Assembly (NCBI GenBank): GCA_050313295.1 | Contig: JBNPLD010000021.1 | Length of the DNA: 21,798 bases | Origin: S5-A14a sp022766365 | GTDB taxonomy: Bacteria; Bacillota; Clostridia; Peptostreptococcales; Anaerovoracaceae | Direction: 5' to 3' (one strand) | In this document: piece by piece, positions 7,912-14,394 of the stretch | Position numbering within the stretch: position 1 is the stretch's first letter | Layout of the letters: every line of letters starts with the position of its first letter | Translations under genes and position numbers: made by a program | The notes under the pieces: model-generated | Told to the model about the DNA's origin: nothing | The model's database searches: none | What the model saw: only the letters and a program-made list of their open reading frames with translations

Positions 7912-8229
7912 TCATGTCTCAAAATTTTTAAGGGGGGATACCATAATCAAATTTCCTTCATCGTCAAACTTTAATCCCTCTCTTACAGGTGAATATTTTG
8001 AAAACGTCTTCCGATTATGACATTCAAGACATAAATACCTGAAGTTATCATCACTTAATGCTATGCTCGGGTCGTTAATGTTCCTCGGCGTTAGCTCCTC
8101 CTTATGGTCGACTATATATCCCGGTCTCCCACAGTCTTCACATAGTCCGTGTACTTTAGCTATGTATGCTTCTCTTGCTTTCTTCCATGCTCTTGAATTG
8201 TAAAATCGTTTTGAAAAACTCTTAGCCAT
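7912..8229 (-). CDS. HNH endonuclease
   Basis: A 105-aa protein starting MAKSFSKRFYNSRAWKKARE, with zinc-ligand pairs CEDC and CLEC and the HNH core IVDHKEELTPRNINDPSIAL...NFRYLCLECHNRKTF. HNH proteins beside terminase genes take part in specific cleavage at the packaging site. ATG 8229 is chosen because AGGGA lies about five bases upstream; a TTG nine codons further upstream lies within a hairpin and lacks a site. First gene of the late operon as read here. Confidence 0.9.
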   Translation of the reverse strand: MAKSFSKRFYNSRAWKKAREAYIAKVHGLCEDCGRPGYIVDHKEELTPRNINDPSIALSDDNFRYLCLECHNRKTFSKYSPVREGLKFDDEGNLIMVSPLKNFET

Positions 8230-8243
8230 CTTTTCCCTATAGT

Positions 8244-8273
8244 AAAAGACACCCAAGGAGTAAGGTGTCTTTT
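8244..8273. terminator. Hairpin between early and late operons, candidate terminator
   Basis: Perfect 10-bp inverted repeat AAAAGACACC / GGTGTCTTTT with a 10-base loop. Each arm ends in four A or T, so it could work as a weak intrinsic terminator in either direction. It lies between the last early gene (ends 8350) and HNH (starts 8229), so it may stop early transcripts or sit in the late leader. Confidence 0.5.
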
Positions 8274-8290
8274 GCGTCGCTATGATATAA

Positions 8291-8346
8291 AGTATTTGCT
8301 ATTTCTCTTTCTTTCGCAACTACACTATAACATATAAGTTGCATGA
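8291..8346 (-). promoter_or_regulatory. Candidate late promoter region with inverted repeat
   Basis: Two weak minus-strand promoter candidates. One has -35 TTGCGA (8314-8319), 17-bp spacer and -10 AATACT (8291-8296). The other is an extended -10 TGTTATAGT (TATAGT at 8324-8329) with no clear -35, enclosed by the inverted repeat GCAACT / AGTTGC (8316-8321 and 8337-8342). A promoter lacking a good -35 is what an activator-dependent late promoter would look like. The neighbouring regulator gene supports this, but the exact promoter is uncertain. Confidence 0.35.
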
Positions 8347-8349
8347 CAT

Positions 8350-8757
8350 TCACTGACATCTTTCGAGTATTTTTTTTAATGCTTCGTTTCGAATCCTATA
8401 GATGTGTCTTACTGACATATGCATATAATCACCAATATGTTCAAAGTCCATACCTGCAATATATCTTAACTCCATAACTTCTCTGTATACTCCCTTGAGC
8501 TTTCGAATTTCCTTGTAGGCTTTTCTCTTGAGTTCCAGCAGTTGCTTAATATCTACTTTGAGGTCTGCCTCCAAATCTATATACTTATCCATCAAGTAAT
8601 TAGAATCGTATGATCCGCCCATGCTGTTTGGCTTAGTCGTATCTGTAGAAGGTATGGAAGTCGCAAGCTCATATAGTTTCTTTGCAGTATCGGTTTTAAC
8701 TTTTAAATTTCTATCTGCCGTTATAATACTCTCTAACTCTTCTCGTGTAATCGCCAT
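8350..8757 (-). CDS. Phage late transcription regulator, sigma-70 region 4-like
   Basis: A protein of about 135 aa. The C-terminal third is a sigma region 4-like helix-turn-helix: YREVMELRYIAGMDFEHIGDYMHMSVRHIYRIRNEALKKIL. The N-terminal two thirds are helical (ADLKVDIKQLLELKRKAYKEI). Proteins of the ArpU/RinA/DUF1492 type with this build, placed just before the terminase genes, activate late transcription in Gram-positive phages. ATG 8757 is chosen because GGGGTG lies about seven bases upstream; a GTG three codons earlier overlaps that site. Its position as last early gene, directly before the presumed late promoter, fits the role. Confidence 0.75.
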   Translation of the reverse strand: MAITREELESIITADRNLKVKTDTAKKLYELATSIPSTDTTKPNSMGGSYDSNYLMDKYIDLEADLKVDIKQLLELKRKAYKEIRKLKGVYREVMELRYIAGMDFEHIGDYMHMSVRHIYRIRNEALKKILERCQ

Positions 8758-8781
8758 ATTAATCACCCCAAAATGGCCATG

Positions 8782-9582
8782 CTATATCGCAAGGCTTATC
8801 TGCTTTTCCGTATACTTGACTTTATCTTTTTTAAACTTTCTCTTCTTTCCCCTGCAATATTTTTTGCAAGGAGAATCGATTGCTATTTGTACATACTCCA
8901 TGAATGGTCTTTCCGTATCCGGATTAATTCCTTTCCAGATTGAATCCTGATCAACGTAATATCCCTTCGTTGCTTTTGGGTTGAACAGTTGTTCTGCACT
9001 CACCTCTTCAACTCTAGCATTTGGAGTTACTACATTACGTGAGCATGACCACCTTCTTTTACTGAATGCAGTCTCTTTTCGAAAAGTCTTTGACGTCTCT
9101 TTTATCAAATACTTAGCAAGTTTTCTCCAATCCCCAGTTTCATCAAGTATAGATGGTCTTACTATTCCATTCCCCCAAGCCTTGCTCAACAGCTTAGGAT
9201 CTATATAGCTAATCACCATGTGGTGATGTATTCTCTTATTTTCATACTCGGTGGCCAATATCCACTTTAACTCCTGGTTGTGTTTTTTATATAACCGCTT
9301 CAATCTCTCCAGAAAATTTTTCATTTCTTTCTTCGCTTTTTCTTTACTTGGCTCTTCTCCGGAATAAGTTAAAGTTAAATGCAAATCTCCCGGCTTAAAA
9401 TTATGATGCAGCCTAATACTTAGTTCTTTCTCGGAATAGTATTGGTTCATCTTCTGCACTTGCTCAAGAGTCGGATTCTTTTTTTCTTTTCTCTTGCCCT
9501 TTTTCTGGGTTCTGCCCTTTGTCGTTATTTTGTTGAAAATAAGTTGGCCGGCTAGGATTGTTTCTCTGAAAGCATACCCCAT
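8782..9582 (-). CDS. HUH-type rolling-circle replication initiator-like protein
   Basis: A 266-aa protein with the three HUH endonuclease motifs in order: motif 1 LHLTLTYSGEEPS (about residues 67-79), motif 2 RIHHHMVIS (HHH at 119-121, the metal ligands) and motif 3 WRKLAKYLIKET (Tyr 158, Lys 161, Y-x-x-K). It also carries RRWSCSRNV (about 176-184), common in the ORF2/G2P-like Rep family of small phages and Firmicutes prophages. Such enzymes nick one strand and stay joined to it through Tyr. The N-terminus is very basic. ATG 9582 is preferred (AGGTG about nine bases upstream) over a GTG four codons earlier. It is the only replication-type gene in the window. Confidence 0.75.
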   Translation of the reverse strand: MGYAFRETILAGQLIFNKITTKGRTQKKGKRKEKKNPTLEQVQKMNQYYSEKELSIRLHHNFKPGDLHLTLTYSGEEPSKEKAKKEMKNFLERLKRLYKKHNQELKWILATEYENKRIHHHMVISYIDPKLLSKAWGNGIVRPSILDETGDWRKLAKYLIKETSKTFRKETAFSKRRWSCSRNVVTPNARVEEVSAEQLFNPKATKGYYVDQDSIWKGINPDTERPFMEYVQIAIDSPCKKYCRGKKRKFKKDKVKYTEKQISLAI

Positions 9583-9668
9583 TTTATAAAACACCTCTAT
9601 TATTAATATCCTATATCAAGCTATAAGCAGAATCTCTTTCACTGCTTGTTTCTTCCTATATATATATG

Positions 9669-9690
9669 CCCTGCCGAATAAGCGGCAGGG
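9669..9690. other. GC-rich hairpin beside A/T-rich tract, upstream of the HUH gene
   Basis: Perfect 8-bp stem CCCTGCCG / CGGCAGGG with loop AATAAG on the plus strand (CTTATT on the minus), next to the tract TATATATATA (about 9658-9667). No U-run follows on the minus strand, so it is a poor intrinsic terminator for the gene ending at 9697. A GC stem with short AT loop beside an easily melted tract, just upstream of a Rep gene, is also what a rolling-circle origin looks like. It could instead be a weak terminator or mRNA processing element. Confidence 0.4.
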
Positions 9691-9696
9691 TTCCTT

Positions 9697-9912
9697 CTAT
9701 TTATATATGTAATTTTTTCTTTTTCTTATCCGCCTATTGTATCGCTCGTTTCGATATTCATGGCCTACAGTCGTTTTTGCTTCTCGCATAGCTTTGCTTA
9801 CTTCGTCTACTTCAGCTTTCCACTTTTTGTAATCTTCACACTGGCTATGGCAGCCAATGTGTCTTTCTGTGCAGTAGATACATTTGCATTCTTTTAACAT
9901 ACTGCTGCCCAT
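9697..9912 (-). CDS. Small cysteine-rich phage protein
   Basis: A 71-aa protein with a probable zinc-binding N-terminus: C-K-C-x-x-C, then H-x-x-C-H-x-x-C (KECKCIYCTERHIGCHSQCE), followed by a charged helix and a very basic C-terminus (NERYNRRIRKRKNYIYK). An AGGAG site lies ten bases upstream of the ATG at 9912. Proteins of this pattern are common in early regions of clostridial phages, without known function. It follows the DUF4406-like gene by seven bases. Confidence 0.75.
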   Translation of the reverse strand: MGSSMLKECKCIYCTERHIGCHSQCEDYKKWKAEVDEVSKAMREAKTTVGHEYRNERYNRRIRKRKNYIYK

Positions 9913-9919
9913 TTCTTTT

Positions 9920-10222
9920 TTACTCCTGGAATATAACTATCTTGTTTTGTCCTAGTGCATAGCCAATTTCTATACAAGCACCTTTGCTATCTTCCCAATC
10001 TCTTAACATATATATTGTGTCGCAACTATCTAAGCACTTTAAACATTCAATCATACACTCGTCCCAGGTTTTATCATTTAGTCTTAGATAATCTTTAGAT
10101 GGCATACTTTCTACTTTAGGTTCAAATAATGCGTACTTTGAAGATACCTCTTCTTCTGCTCTTTTGAATTTATACTTATAGTTTTTATCTCCTGTTACTT
10201 TGCCGCTTATAAAGATCTTCAT
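9920..10222 (-). CDS. DUF4406-like protein (deoxyribosyltransferase-like fold)
   Basis: A 100-aa protein starting MKIFISGKVTGDKNYKYKF and ending CDTIYMLRDWEDSKGACIEIGYALGQNKIVIF. The opening beta strand with SGKVTG and the closing D-W-x-x-SKGACIEIGYA segment are hallmarks of DUF4406, related in fold to nucleoside 2-deoxyribosyltransferases. The substrate in phages is unknown; nucleotide metabolism is an inference from fold. ATG 10222 follows GAGGG by about six bases, and that site overlaps the stop of the upstream gene; the frame extends 26 codons upstream but that part overlaps the neighbour. Confidence 0.8.
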   Translation of the reverse strand: MKIFISGKVTGDKNYKYKFKRAEEEVSSKYALFEPKVESMPSKDYLRLNDKTWDECMIECLKCLDSCDTIYMLRDWEDSKGACIEIGYALGQNKIVIFQE

Positions 10223-10223
10223 T

Positions 10224-10382
10224 TTATCCCTCTGGCTGTATTGCGATATACTCTTCGTCTGTACCAAGGTTTCGAGTTGAACACAACCCGGAAATATCAT
10301 GCAGTTCTGATTTTCCTTCTATTAATATGTCTTTCTCTTTGTCATATATTTTTAAAATTTCTATAAGTTCTCCCACTGTCAT
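10224..10382 (-). CDS. Small acidic early protein, paralogue of 10825-11031
   Basis: A 52-aa protein, MTVGELIEILKIYDKEKDILIEGKSELHDISGL..., that aligns over its first 30 residues with the protein at 10825-11031 (MTVAELVEKLKNCDQDKDVLVEGRSELKDI). The alignment fixes the start at ATG 10382, although GGAGG is about 12 bases away, which is long. Similar short MTV-x-EL proteins with a D-x-x-V/I-x-V/I-E pattern occur in phage early regions; function is unknown. Its stop lies within the ribosome site of the next gene, implying coupled translation. Confidence 0.65.
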   Translation of the reverse strand: MTVGELIEILKIYDKEKDILIEGKSELHDISGLCSTRNLGTDEEYIAIQPEG

Positions 10383-10408
10383 CTTTACTTCTATCCTCCA
10401 CCTTTTTC

Positions 10409-10813
10409 TTACTGTTGCCACAGACTGTATATTTTTTGGAATATAGGGTTTAGCATAATTCCGATTACAACGGTTGCTTCTTCAGCTTCACCGTTTCTTT
10501 CTTTTTTATAAAAAACCATATTCGCTACAGAAGTATCAAAAGTAACATCTTCGTTCCCCAGTCTCACCTTCATCGCTTTAATTTCATCTAGCGCTTCTTT
10601 GATATCTTTATCTTCCCATTTTTCACCTTCGAAAGCGATCAGCTTTTGAGGATCCATCAGCACAACTCCTCCGGTGTTATACACAAGTGCTGTATATACA
10701 ATTGCATTAACGATAGTGTTACCGGTTTTAAGTGTTCTTTGTGCTATATCATTTAATAACTGATTCTCTACATTTAAGTTGTTTGATAAAAACATTTCCA
10801 GATTCATTTCCAT
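10409..10813 (-). CDS. Hypothetical early protein, 134 aa
   Basis: A 134-aa protein with no motif I recognise. It has a hydrophobic central stretch (TGNTIVNAIVYTALVYNTGGVVLM) too polar to be a clear membrane segment, then a charged helix (WEDKDIKEALDEIKAMKVRLG) and a beta-rich end (ATVVIGIMLNPIFQKIYSLW). AGGAGGGG lies close before the ATG at 10813. It separates two paralogous small genes, which may mean it was inserted between them or that one copy arose by a duplication spanning it. Confidence 0.7.
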   Translation of the reverse strand: MEMNLEMFLSNNLNVENQLLNDIAQRTLKTGNTIVNAIVYTALVYNTGGVVLMDPQKLIAFEGEKWEDKDIKEALDEIKAMKVRLGNEDVTFDTSVANMVFYKKERNGEAEEATVVIGIMLNPIFQKIYSLWQQ

Positions 10814-10824
10814 TATTTCCCCTC

Positions 10825-11031
10825 CTACAAAATAATTCTGCTCTTTTTGATGAGCTTTTCTGCCTGAAGCTCGCCATAACTTATTCCTCTTTGGTTTGCT
10901 TCTTTAATCTTTTCATCTAGGCTGGATTCTTTCTCTCTTGCTATATCTTTTAGTTCTGATCTACCTTCTACTAGTACGTCTTTATCTTGGTCACAATTTT
11001 TTAACTTTTCTACTAATTCCGCTACTGTCAT
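10825..11031 (-). CDS. Small early protein, paralogue of 10224-10382
   Basis: A 68-aa protein, MTVAELVEKLKNCDQDKDVLVEGRSELKDI followed by a charged helical tail (EKESSLDEKIKEANQRGIS...). AAGGAG lies seven bases before the ATG at 11031. The first 30 residues are about 60 percent identical to the 52-aa protein downstream, while the C-termini are unrelated. Function unknown. Confidence 0.7.
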   Translation of the reverse strand: MTVAELVEKLKNCDQDKDVLVEGRSELKDIAREKESSLDEKIKEANQRGISYGELQAEKLIKKSRIIL

Positions 11032-11042
11032 TTTTGTCTCCT

Positions 11043-11288
11043 TTATAGTTCTTCAAGTTCTTTTCTTAACTCTTTTAGATGCTCTTCCATAGTTTCTCTA
11101 ATTTTTACTTTCAATTGTTGTTGTGGATCATAGCTGGAGTGTAGATATCCCACTAGATAAGGCACTTTAACTTTTAACTTGAAATCCATAAAGAAGTTTT
11201 TTAACCAGTTATCCTTGTTTAAAAAATTTTCGAGTTCTTCAATTTCTTTATTTAACTCGTTTGCTTTTTCCAATTTTTCTTTTTCCAT
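11043..11288 (-). CDS. Hypothetical coiled-coil early protein
   Basis: An 81-aa highly charged protein with helices at both ends that look like coiled coils (MEKEKLEKANELNKEIEELENF and IRETMEEHLKELRKELEEL) around a middle part with VKVPYLVGYLHSSYDPQQQ. AAGG lies upstream of the ATG at 11288, with ten bases from the preceding gene. I cannot assign a function. Confidence 0.65.
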   Translation of the reverse strand: MEKEKLEKANELNKEIEELENFLNKDNWLKNFFMDFKLKVKVPYLVGYLHSSYDPQQQLKVKIRETMEEHLKELRKELEEL

Positions 11289-11299
11289 AGCGCCCTACC

Positions 11300-11659
11300 T
11301 TATGATTCTGCTGATGTAGTGGATACATCCCTCCTGGTTACTTTAATTTTAGAACTTGCTTCTTTTATATTTATGGTGGACGGACCAACTTTGAATGTTG
11401 CACTGTTTAGTCTTGTCTTTATAACTTCTTCCGCTGCAAGTTTTAACAGCTCTACCGTCTTATATCCTAGTGATGGTGCATAAGCATTGCCTTGAGATAT
11501 TTCTTCGATATCTTTAAATACTTGCTTTTTCTTTTGTACTAGTTTTGATTTTGGGCAGTCACAGTTATCACTTGCTATTTGATCTGCTTGTGTTTGGTCT
11601 GTAGCTCTTACGCTTTGGACTTGCCCACAGTATTCACATACGCCCTGCATTACTTCCAT
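11300..11659 (-). CDS. Hypothetical protein with zinc-ribbon-like N-terminus
   Basis: A 119-aa protein whose N-terminus has CEYCGQ and then CDCPKS (C-x2-C and C-x-C, about 24 residues apart), which suggests a zinc site. The rest is predicted helix then strand, with the conserved-looking AAEEVIKTRLNSATFKVGPSTINI. Proteins of this build occur in early operons of Firmicutes phages without known role. AAGGAG lies seven bases before the ATG at 11659. Confidence 0.7.
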   Translation of the reverse strand: MEVMQGVCEYCGQVQSVRATDQTQADQIASDNCDCPKSKLVQKKKQVFKDIEEISQGNAYAPSLGYKTVELLKLAAEEVIKTRLNSATFKVGPSTINIKEASSKIKVTRRDVSTTSAES

Positions 11660-11707
11660 GTTTTATCTCCTTTTCTTCTTCAACCGCTGCAATTCCTGCA
11701 CGCTATC

Positions 11708-12064
11708 TTATTCAAAATAAACCTCTGTTGTGTATACTATCTTTTTTATCTTTCGTGGCTTATCTTCCTGCTCGCTCGGCTCGTCAGTTATTGTTTTCTT
11801 TTCATTTTCCATTAGGTCTGACACTTCAATAAACTCATAATCACTGTATTCCTCAACGGTTTTATAATAGTCAAGACCTGAAGATTTGAGAGCCTTTTTT
11901 TCCATACGAATGCAGGTTTCCGACAAAAATGTACTAAATGCCTCATAGTCTTTTATCGAGTCTTCGGAGCTCCATAGGCACTCTGCCTTTTCAAGCTGTT
12001 CCATCAGCCAATCATATTCTTCCTGCGTTCTGGTTCTATAAACTACCTTATCTGTTTTAATCAT
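11708..12064 (-). CDS. Hypothetical early protein, 118 aa
   Basis: A 118-aa acidic protein beginning MIKTDKVVYRTRTQEEYDWLMEQLEKAECLW. This opening resembles a family of phage proteins of unknown function with a small alpha/beta N-terminus (from memory). The last third is charged and probably disordered, with KPRKIKKIVYTTEVYFE at the end. Its ATG overlaps the end of the methyltransferase gene by eight bases, and its ribosome site GAGGAG is inside that gene, so the two are translationally coupled. Confidence 0.65.
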   Translation of the reverse strand: MIKTDKVVYRTRTQEEYDWLMEQLEKAECLWSSEDSIKDYEAFSTFLSETCIRMEKKALKSSGLDYYKTVEEYSDYEFIEVSDLMENEKKTITDEPSEQEDKPRKIKKIVYTTEVYFE

Positions 12065-13067
12065 TTTCTTGCTCCTCTATTATCCATTCGCCGCCTATAA
12101 GTTTAGGTATCAAGGCATCTCTTAACTCTGCTAAGTAGACTTGCTCACTTTCTTCCAAGAAATGCATGTGTTGTTTCCACATACTGAATGTCATTTTTAG
12201 AACGCTAGATATCTGCTCTGGATCACAATTTTTAAATTCGAGTTGATTTTTGTTTTTAGTTAAAGATATATAATCACTTTTTATAATCTTTCCACATTCA
12301 TGCTCTTCAAGCATTTTGTTTGCTTCGGTAAAATCAATATCTTCTCTGTAGATTTCAGGATCTAATTTCAATCTTTTTGCTAGCGTTTCATTTATAGTCA
12401 ACTTGCATTTATTCCGTTCTGCTATAACCTTATTAAGATCATCAACAATATTTTTAATGTTCCTATATCTATTTTCAAATTCCTGATCTATGTAACGGTT
12501 AGGGCTAAGCATGTAGTCATTCTCTTTTATGGTTTCGATGCTTACTGCTTTGCTGAATCCCTTCTTGCTAATTCTCTTTTTAATTGAATCGGTAGCCTCT
12601 TCTATAACTTCATCATTTAGGATTTTAACAGTCTTTTTATAAACTCTATTGGTATGTGCCTTGCCGCCATACTGTCCTCTTTGTTCTCTCTCCTCTTCCT
12701 CAAAACTATCGCTTAAATCTAGCATTTGAACCGTGGTTGTTTTCTTGTTTTTCTTAAGGTATAGAATGCATGTTGGGATTGTTGTTTTCTCAAACATATT
12801 GTCTGGGCATGTAATAACCGCTTCAATCAGGTTTTGATCTACTAAATATTCCCGTATATGCTTTTCATCCTTTTGCTCTGTGAAAGTTACACCAAGTGGC
12901 AAAATAAGGATTGCCTCATCTGCCTTATCTAGTGCTGTAAGAATGAATGCATAGTTTGCATTGCTTTCGGGTGGAACACCGGCTTTGATAAACCGATCAT
13001 CAAGTCCAATAAAGCCTTCGTGTTTCCACTTCATATTGAATGGTGGGTTTGATATAACTACTGACAT
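12057..13067 (-). CDS. N6-adenine DNA methyltransferase, catalytic half (HsdM-like)
   Basis: A 336-aa protein that begins right at the catalytic motif: MSVVISNPPFNMKW, with NPPF (motif IV) at residues 7-10. The rest follows type I HsdM order: ILPLGVTFTEQKDEKHIREYLVDQ, NLIEAVITCPDNMFEKTTIPTCILYL, and a C-terminal segment NDYMLSPNRYI and helical region. It lacks motif I (SAM binding), which the next gene upstream supplies. ATG 13067 has a strong GGGGAGG seven bases upstream, located inside the end of that gene, and the two overlap by ten bases in different frames. The pair together is close to HsdM length. No HsdR or HsdS gene is in the window, so it looks like an orphan methylase. Confidence 0.85.
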   Translation of the reverse strand: MSVVISNPPFNMKWKHEGFIGLDDRFIKAGVPPESNANYAFILTALDKADEAILILPLGVTFTEQKDEKHIREYLVDQNLIEAVITCPDNMFEKTTIPTCILYLKKNKKTTTVQMLDLSDSFEEEEREQRGQYGGKAHTNRVYKKTVKILNDEVIEEATDSIKKRISKKGFSKAVSIETIKENDYMLSPNRYIDQEFENRYRNIKNIVDDLNKVIAERNKCKLTINETLAKRLKLDPEIYREDIDFTEANKMLEEHECGKIIKSDYISLTKNKNQLEFKNCDPEQISSVLKMTFSMWKQHMHFLEESEQVYLAELRDALIPKLIGGEWIIEEQEND

Positions 13068-13576
13068 AAAATTACCTCCCCAAATCTTTCACCTGGAATT
13101 ATTAAATATTTTCTAAACGTCTTATCTTCTAAAACATCAGCCTGGTATATCTCACAGTTAATATTCCGTATTGCCATGTTGAATATAAGAAACGACATCA
13201 CATTCTCGTCAAGTTCATATATCTTAAAACTTCTTGTTTTATCTTCTGCCCAGCTTTGAATTGTGAGTGCTCCTGTTCCAGCACATATATCAATAATTCC
13301 TTTTTTATTCTCTGAGAGTTTAGAAACTAGCTTTGATAAAGATTTAGGTGTGTAGTCCTGTTTTAGCTCACTTCTATCTGCTAGATAATACTGATATATT
13401 TTCTGCATGTGATCTATTTCTAAATCAGGTGCAATCTCAAGAAATTTTTCATAATATTCATGTTGGTTTCCTATCACAATTTCAAAGATTTTATCTCGCA
13501 ATTCGTTTATATTTTTGACCTCAAAACTATCAAATGTTTTTTGTAAAAGTTCCGATAATTCTACTTCTTTAGTCAC
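13058..13576 (-). CDS. N6-adenine DNA methyltransferase, SAM-binding half
   Basis: A 172-aa protein carrying the front part of an HsdM-like methylase: a helical N-terminal domain, QDYTPKSL (about 73-80, motif X-like), DICAGTGAL (96-104, motif I), YELDENVM (about 120-127, motif II) and QADVLED (about 145-151). It stops just before the strand leading into NPPF. GTG 13576 is the start, with GGGGAG five bases upstream. The SAM pocket here and catalytic loop in the next protein would have to associate to be active. The break is at a defined place with a dedicated ribosome site for the second half, which argues against a sequencing error. Confidence 0.82.
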   Translation of the reverse strand: MTKEVELSELLQKTFDSFEVKNINELRDKIFEIVIGNQHEYYEKFLEIAPDLEIDHMQKIYQYYLADRSELKQDYTPKSLSKLVSKLSENKKGIIDICAGTGALTIQSWAEDKTRSFKIYELDENVMSFLIFNMAIRNINCEIYQADVLEDKTFRKYLIIPGERFGEVILCQ

Positions 13577-13592
13577 TTCTTCTCCCCTTCCC

Positions 13593-14294
13593 TTAACCCC
13601 ACTGGTCAGCCATCGCTTTTGCTATACCAGGAAATGTCTTACTTCGTTCACACGCCCTATTACCTATTCTTGTTTCTTCCCAAGTTTTCGCTTTTCCATT
13701 TTTATATAAGCCATACAATTCCTTCAAATTCGGTTCTGGCAAGGTGTTAGTCCTTTGCAATAACGGCACTCCCTTTAGCCATAGACAAGTTCTTTTCTTT
13801 GTATAGTTTTCATCCCTTATCGACTCTGCGAAATAATAAGGCTCTATGATTTGGTCAGGCTTTCTGTAAGCTGTATTCATAATTCCCACAGGGTTTTCCA
13901 CAACAATTTTTTCGCAATTCGCGTTTATTATATCCATAAAAAACCGCATACTTTCAATTCGTGATAAGGTTCTACCATTTATTTTGTTTATCGGCGTCAT
14001 TTTGAGACTATGGCTTCTTGTCGCCGCATTCGTTAAATATGTGCAAGGTGGATGTGCTATTATTAAATCCCATTTGTCAATTTCAATTTTTGTGGAATTT
14101 TGCAATCTCGTCATCCCCCCATTGATGATGTTTCTTACATCATCAACAATATGCCACTCGGGGTGTCCTCCACTACATGGTATAATGTCACAACTATATG
14201 CTTCATGTCCTTTTCTTCTGAATTCCTTACAAACTCTTTGCGATTCTTCGGCGGATTTCAGGGGAGCCGACAGAACCAATTTTATAATTCGCAT
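13593..14294 (-). CDS. Phage cytosine-methyltransferase-like protein, odd N-terminus
   Basis: A 233-aa protein of the phage Dcm-like family: AHPPCTYLTNAATRSH (PPC at 82-84, catalytic-loop type), VVENPVGIMN (ENP at 133-135), CLWLKG (170-175) and the ending TFPGIAKAMADQWG. Family members usually open with a strand running into EESQ...GHEAYSCDI; here EESQRVCKEFRRKGHEAYSCDI is present but the first 14 residues look unrelated. No ribosome site lies near the ATG at 14294 (AGAGG is 20 bases away), and the start lies within another small gene. The 5' end may be replaced or truncated, and the true start is unsure. True methylation activity in this family is not established. Confidence 0.75.
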   Translation of the reverse strand: MRIIKLVLSAPLKSAEESQRVCKEFRRKGHEAYSCDIIPCSGGHPEWHIVDDVRNIINGGMTRLQNSTKIEIDKWDLIIAHPPCTYLTNAATRSHSLKMTPINKINGRTLSRIESMRFFMDIINANCEKIVVENPVGIMNTAYRKPDQIIEPYYFAESIRDENYTKKRTCLWLKGVPLLQRTNTLPEPNLKELYGLYKNGKAKTWEETRIGNRACERSKTFPGIAKAMADQWG

Positions 14295-14394
14295 TTTTAA
14301 TTATTATTTCTTTTCCTCTCAAGCTCTCGTCCTGCTCCAAAATCTTGCCAAAAACTAGCGTGCCATACCTGAATAACTCTACTTTTAATTTCAT
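14227..14394 (-). CDS. Small overlapping gene, 55 aa
   Basis: An unlisted short frame, MKLKVELFRYGTLVFGKILE...EIRRRIAKSL, starting at ATG 14394, which overlaps the stop of the pentapeptide gene (ATGA) and has GGTGGAG just upstream. Its last 22 codons overlap the methylase-like gene in another frame. The first 40 residues look like a real small beta protein; the last ten (EIRRRIAKSL) are an out-of-frame reading of the methylase, so this gene too may be cut by a recombination junction. No function assigned. Confidence 0.5.
   Translation of the reverse strand: MKLKVELFRYGTLVFGKILEQDESLRGKEIIIKNANYKIGSVGSPEIRRRIAKSL

Noticed and set aside
9595..9668. A promoter for the HUH gene in the gap upstream
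   Set aside because: AT-rich with several -10-like words, but I found no -35/-10 pair with proper spacing.
13058..13067. Programmed frameshift joining the two methyltransferase halves
   Set aside because: No slippery heptamer is present, and the second gene has its own strong ribosome site and ATG; separate initiation is simpler.
13984..14358. A 124-codon plus-strand frame opposite the Dcm-like gene
   Set aside because: No ribosome site and no family likeness; the opposite strand holds conserved methylase motifs.
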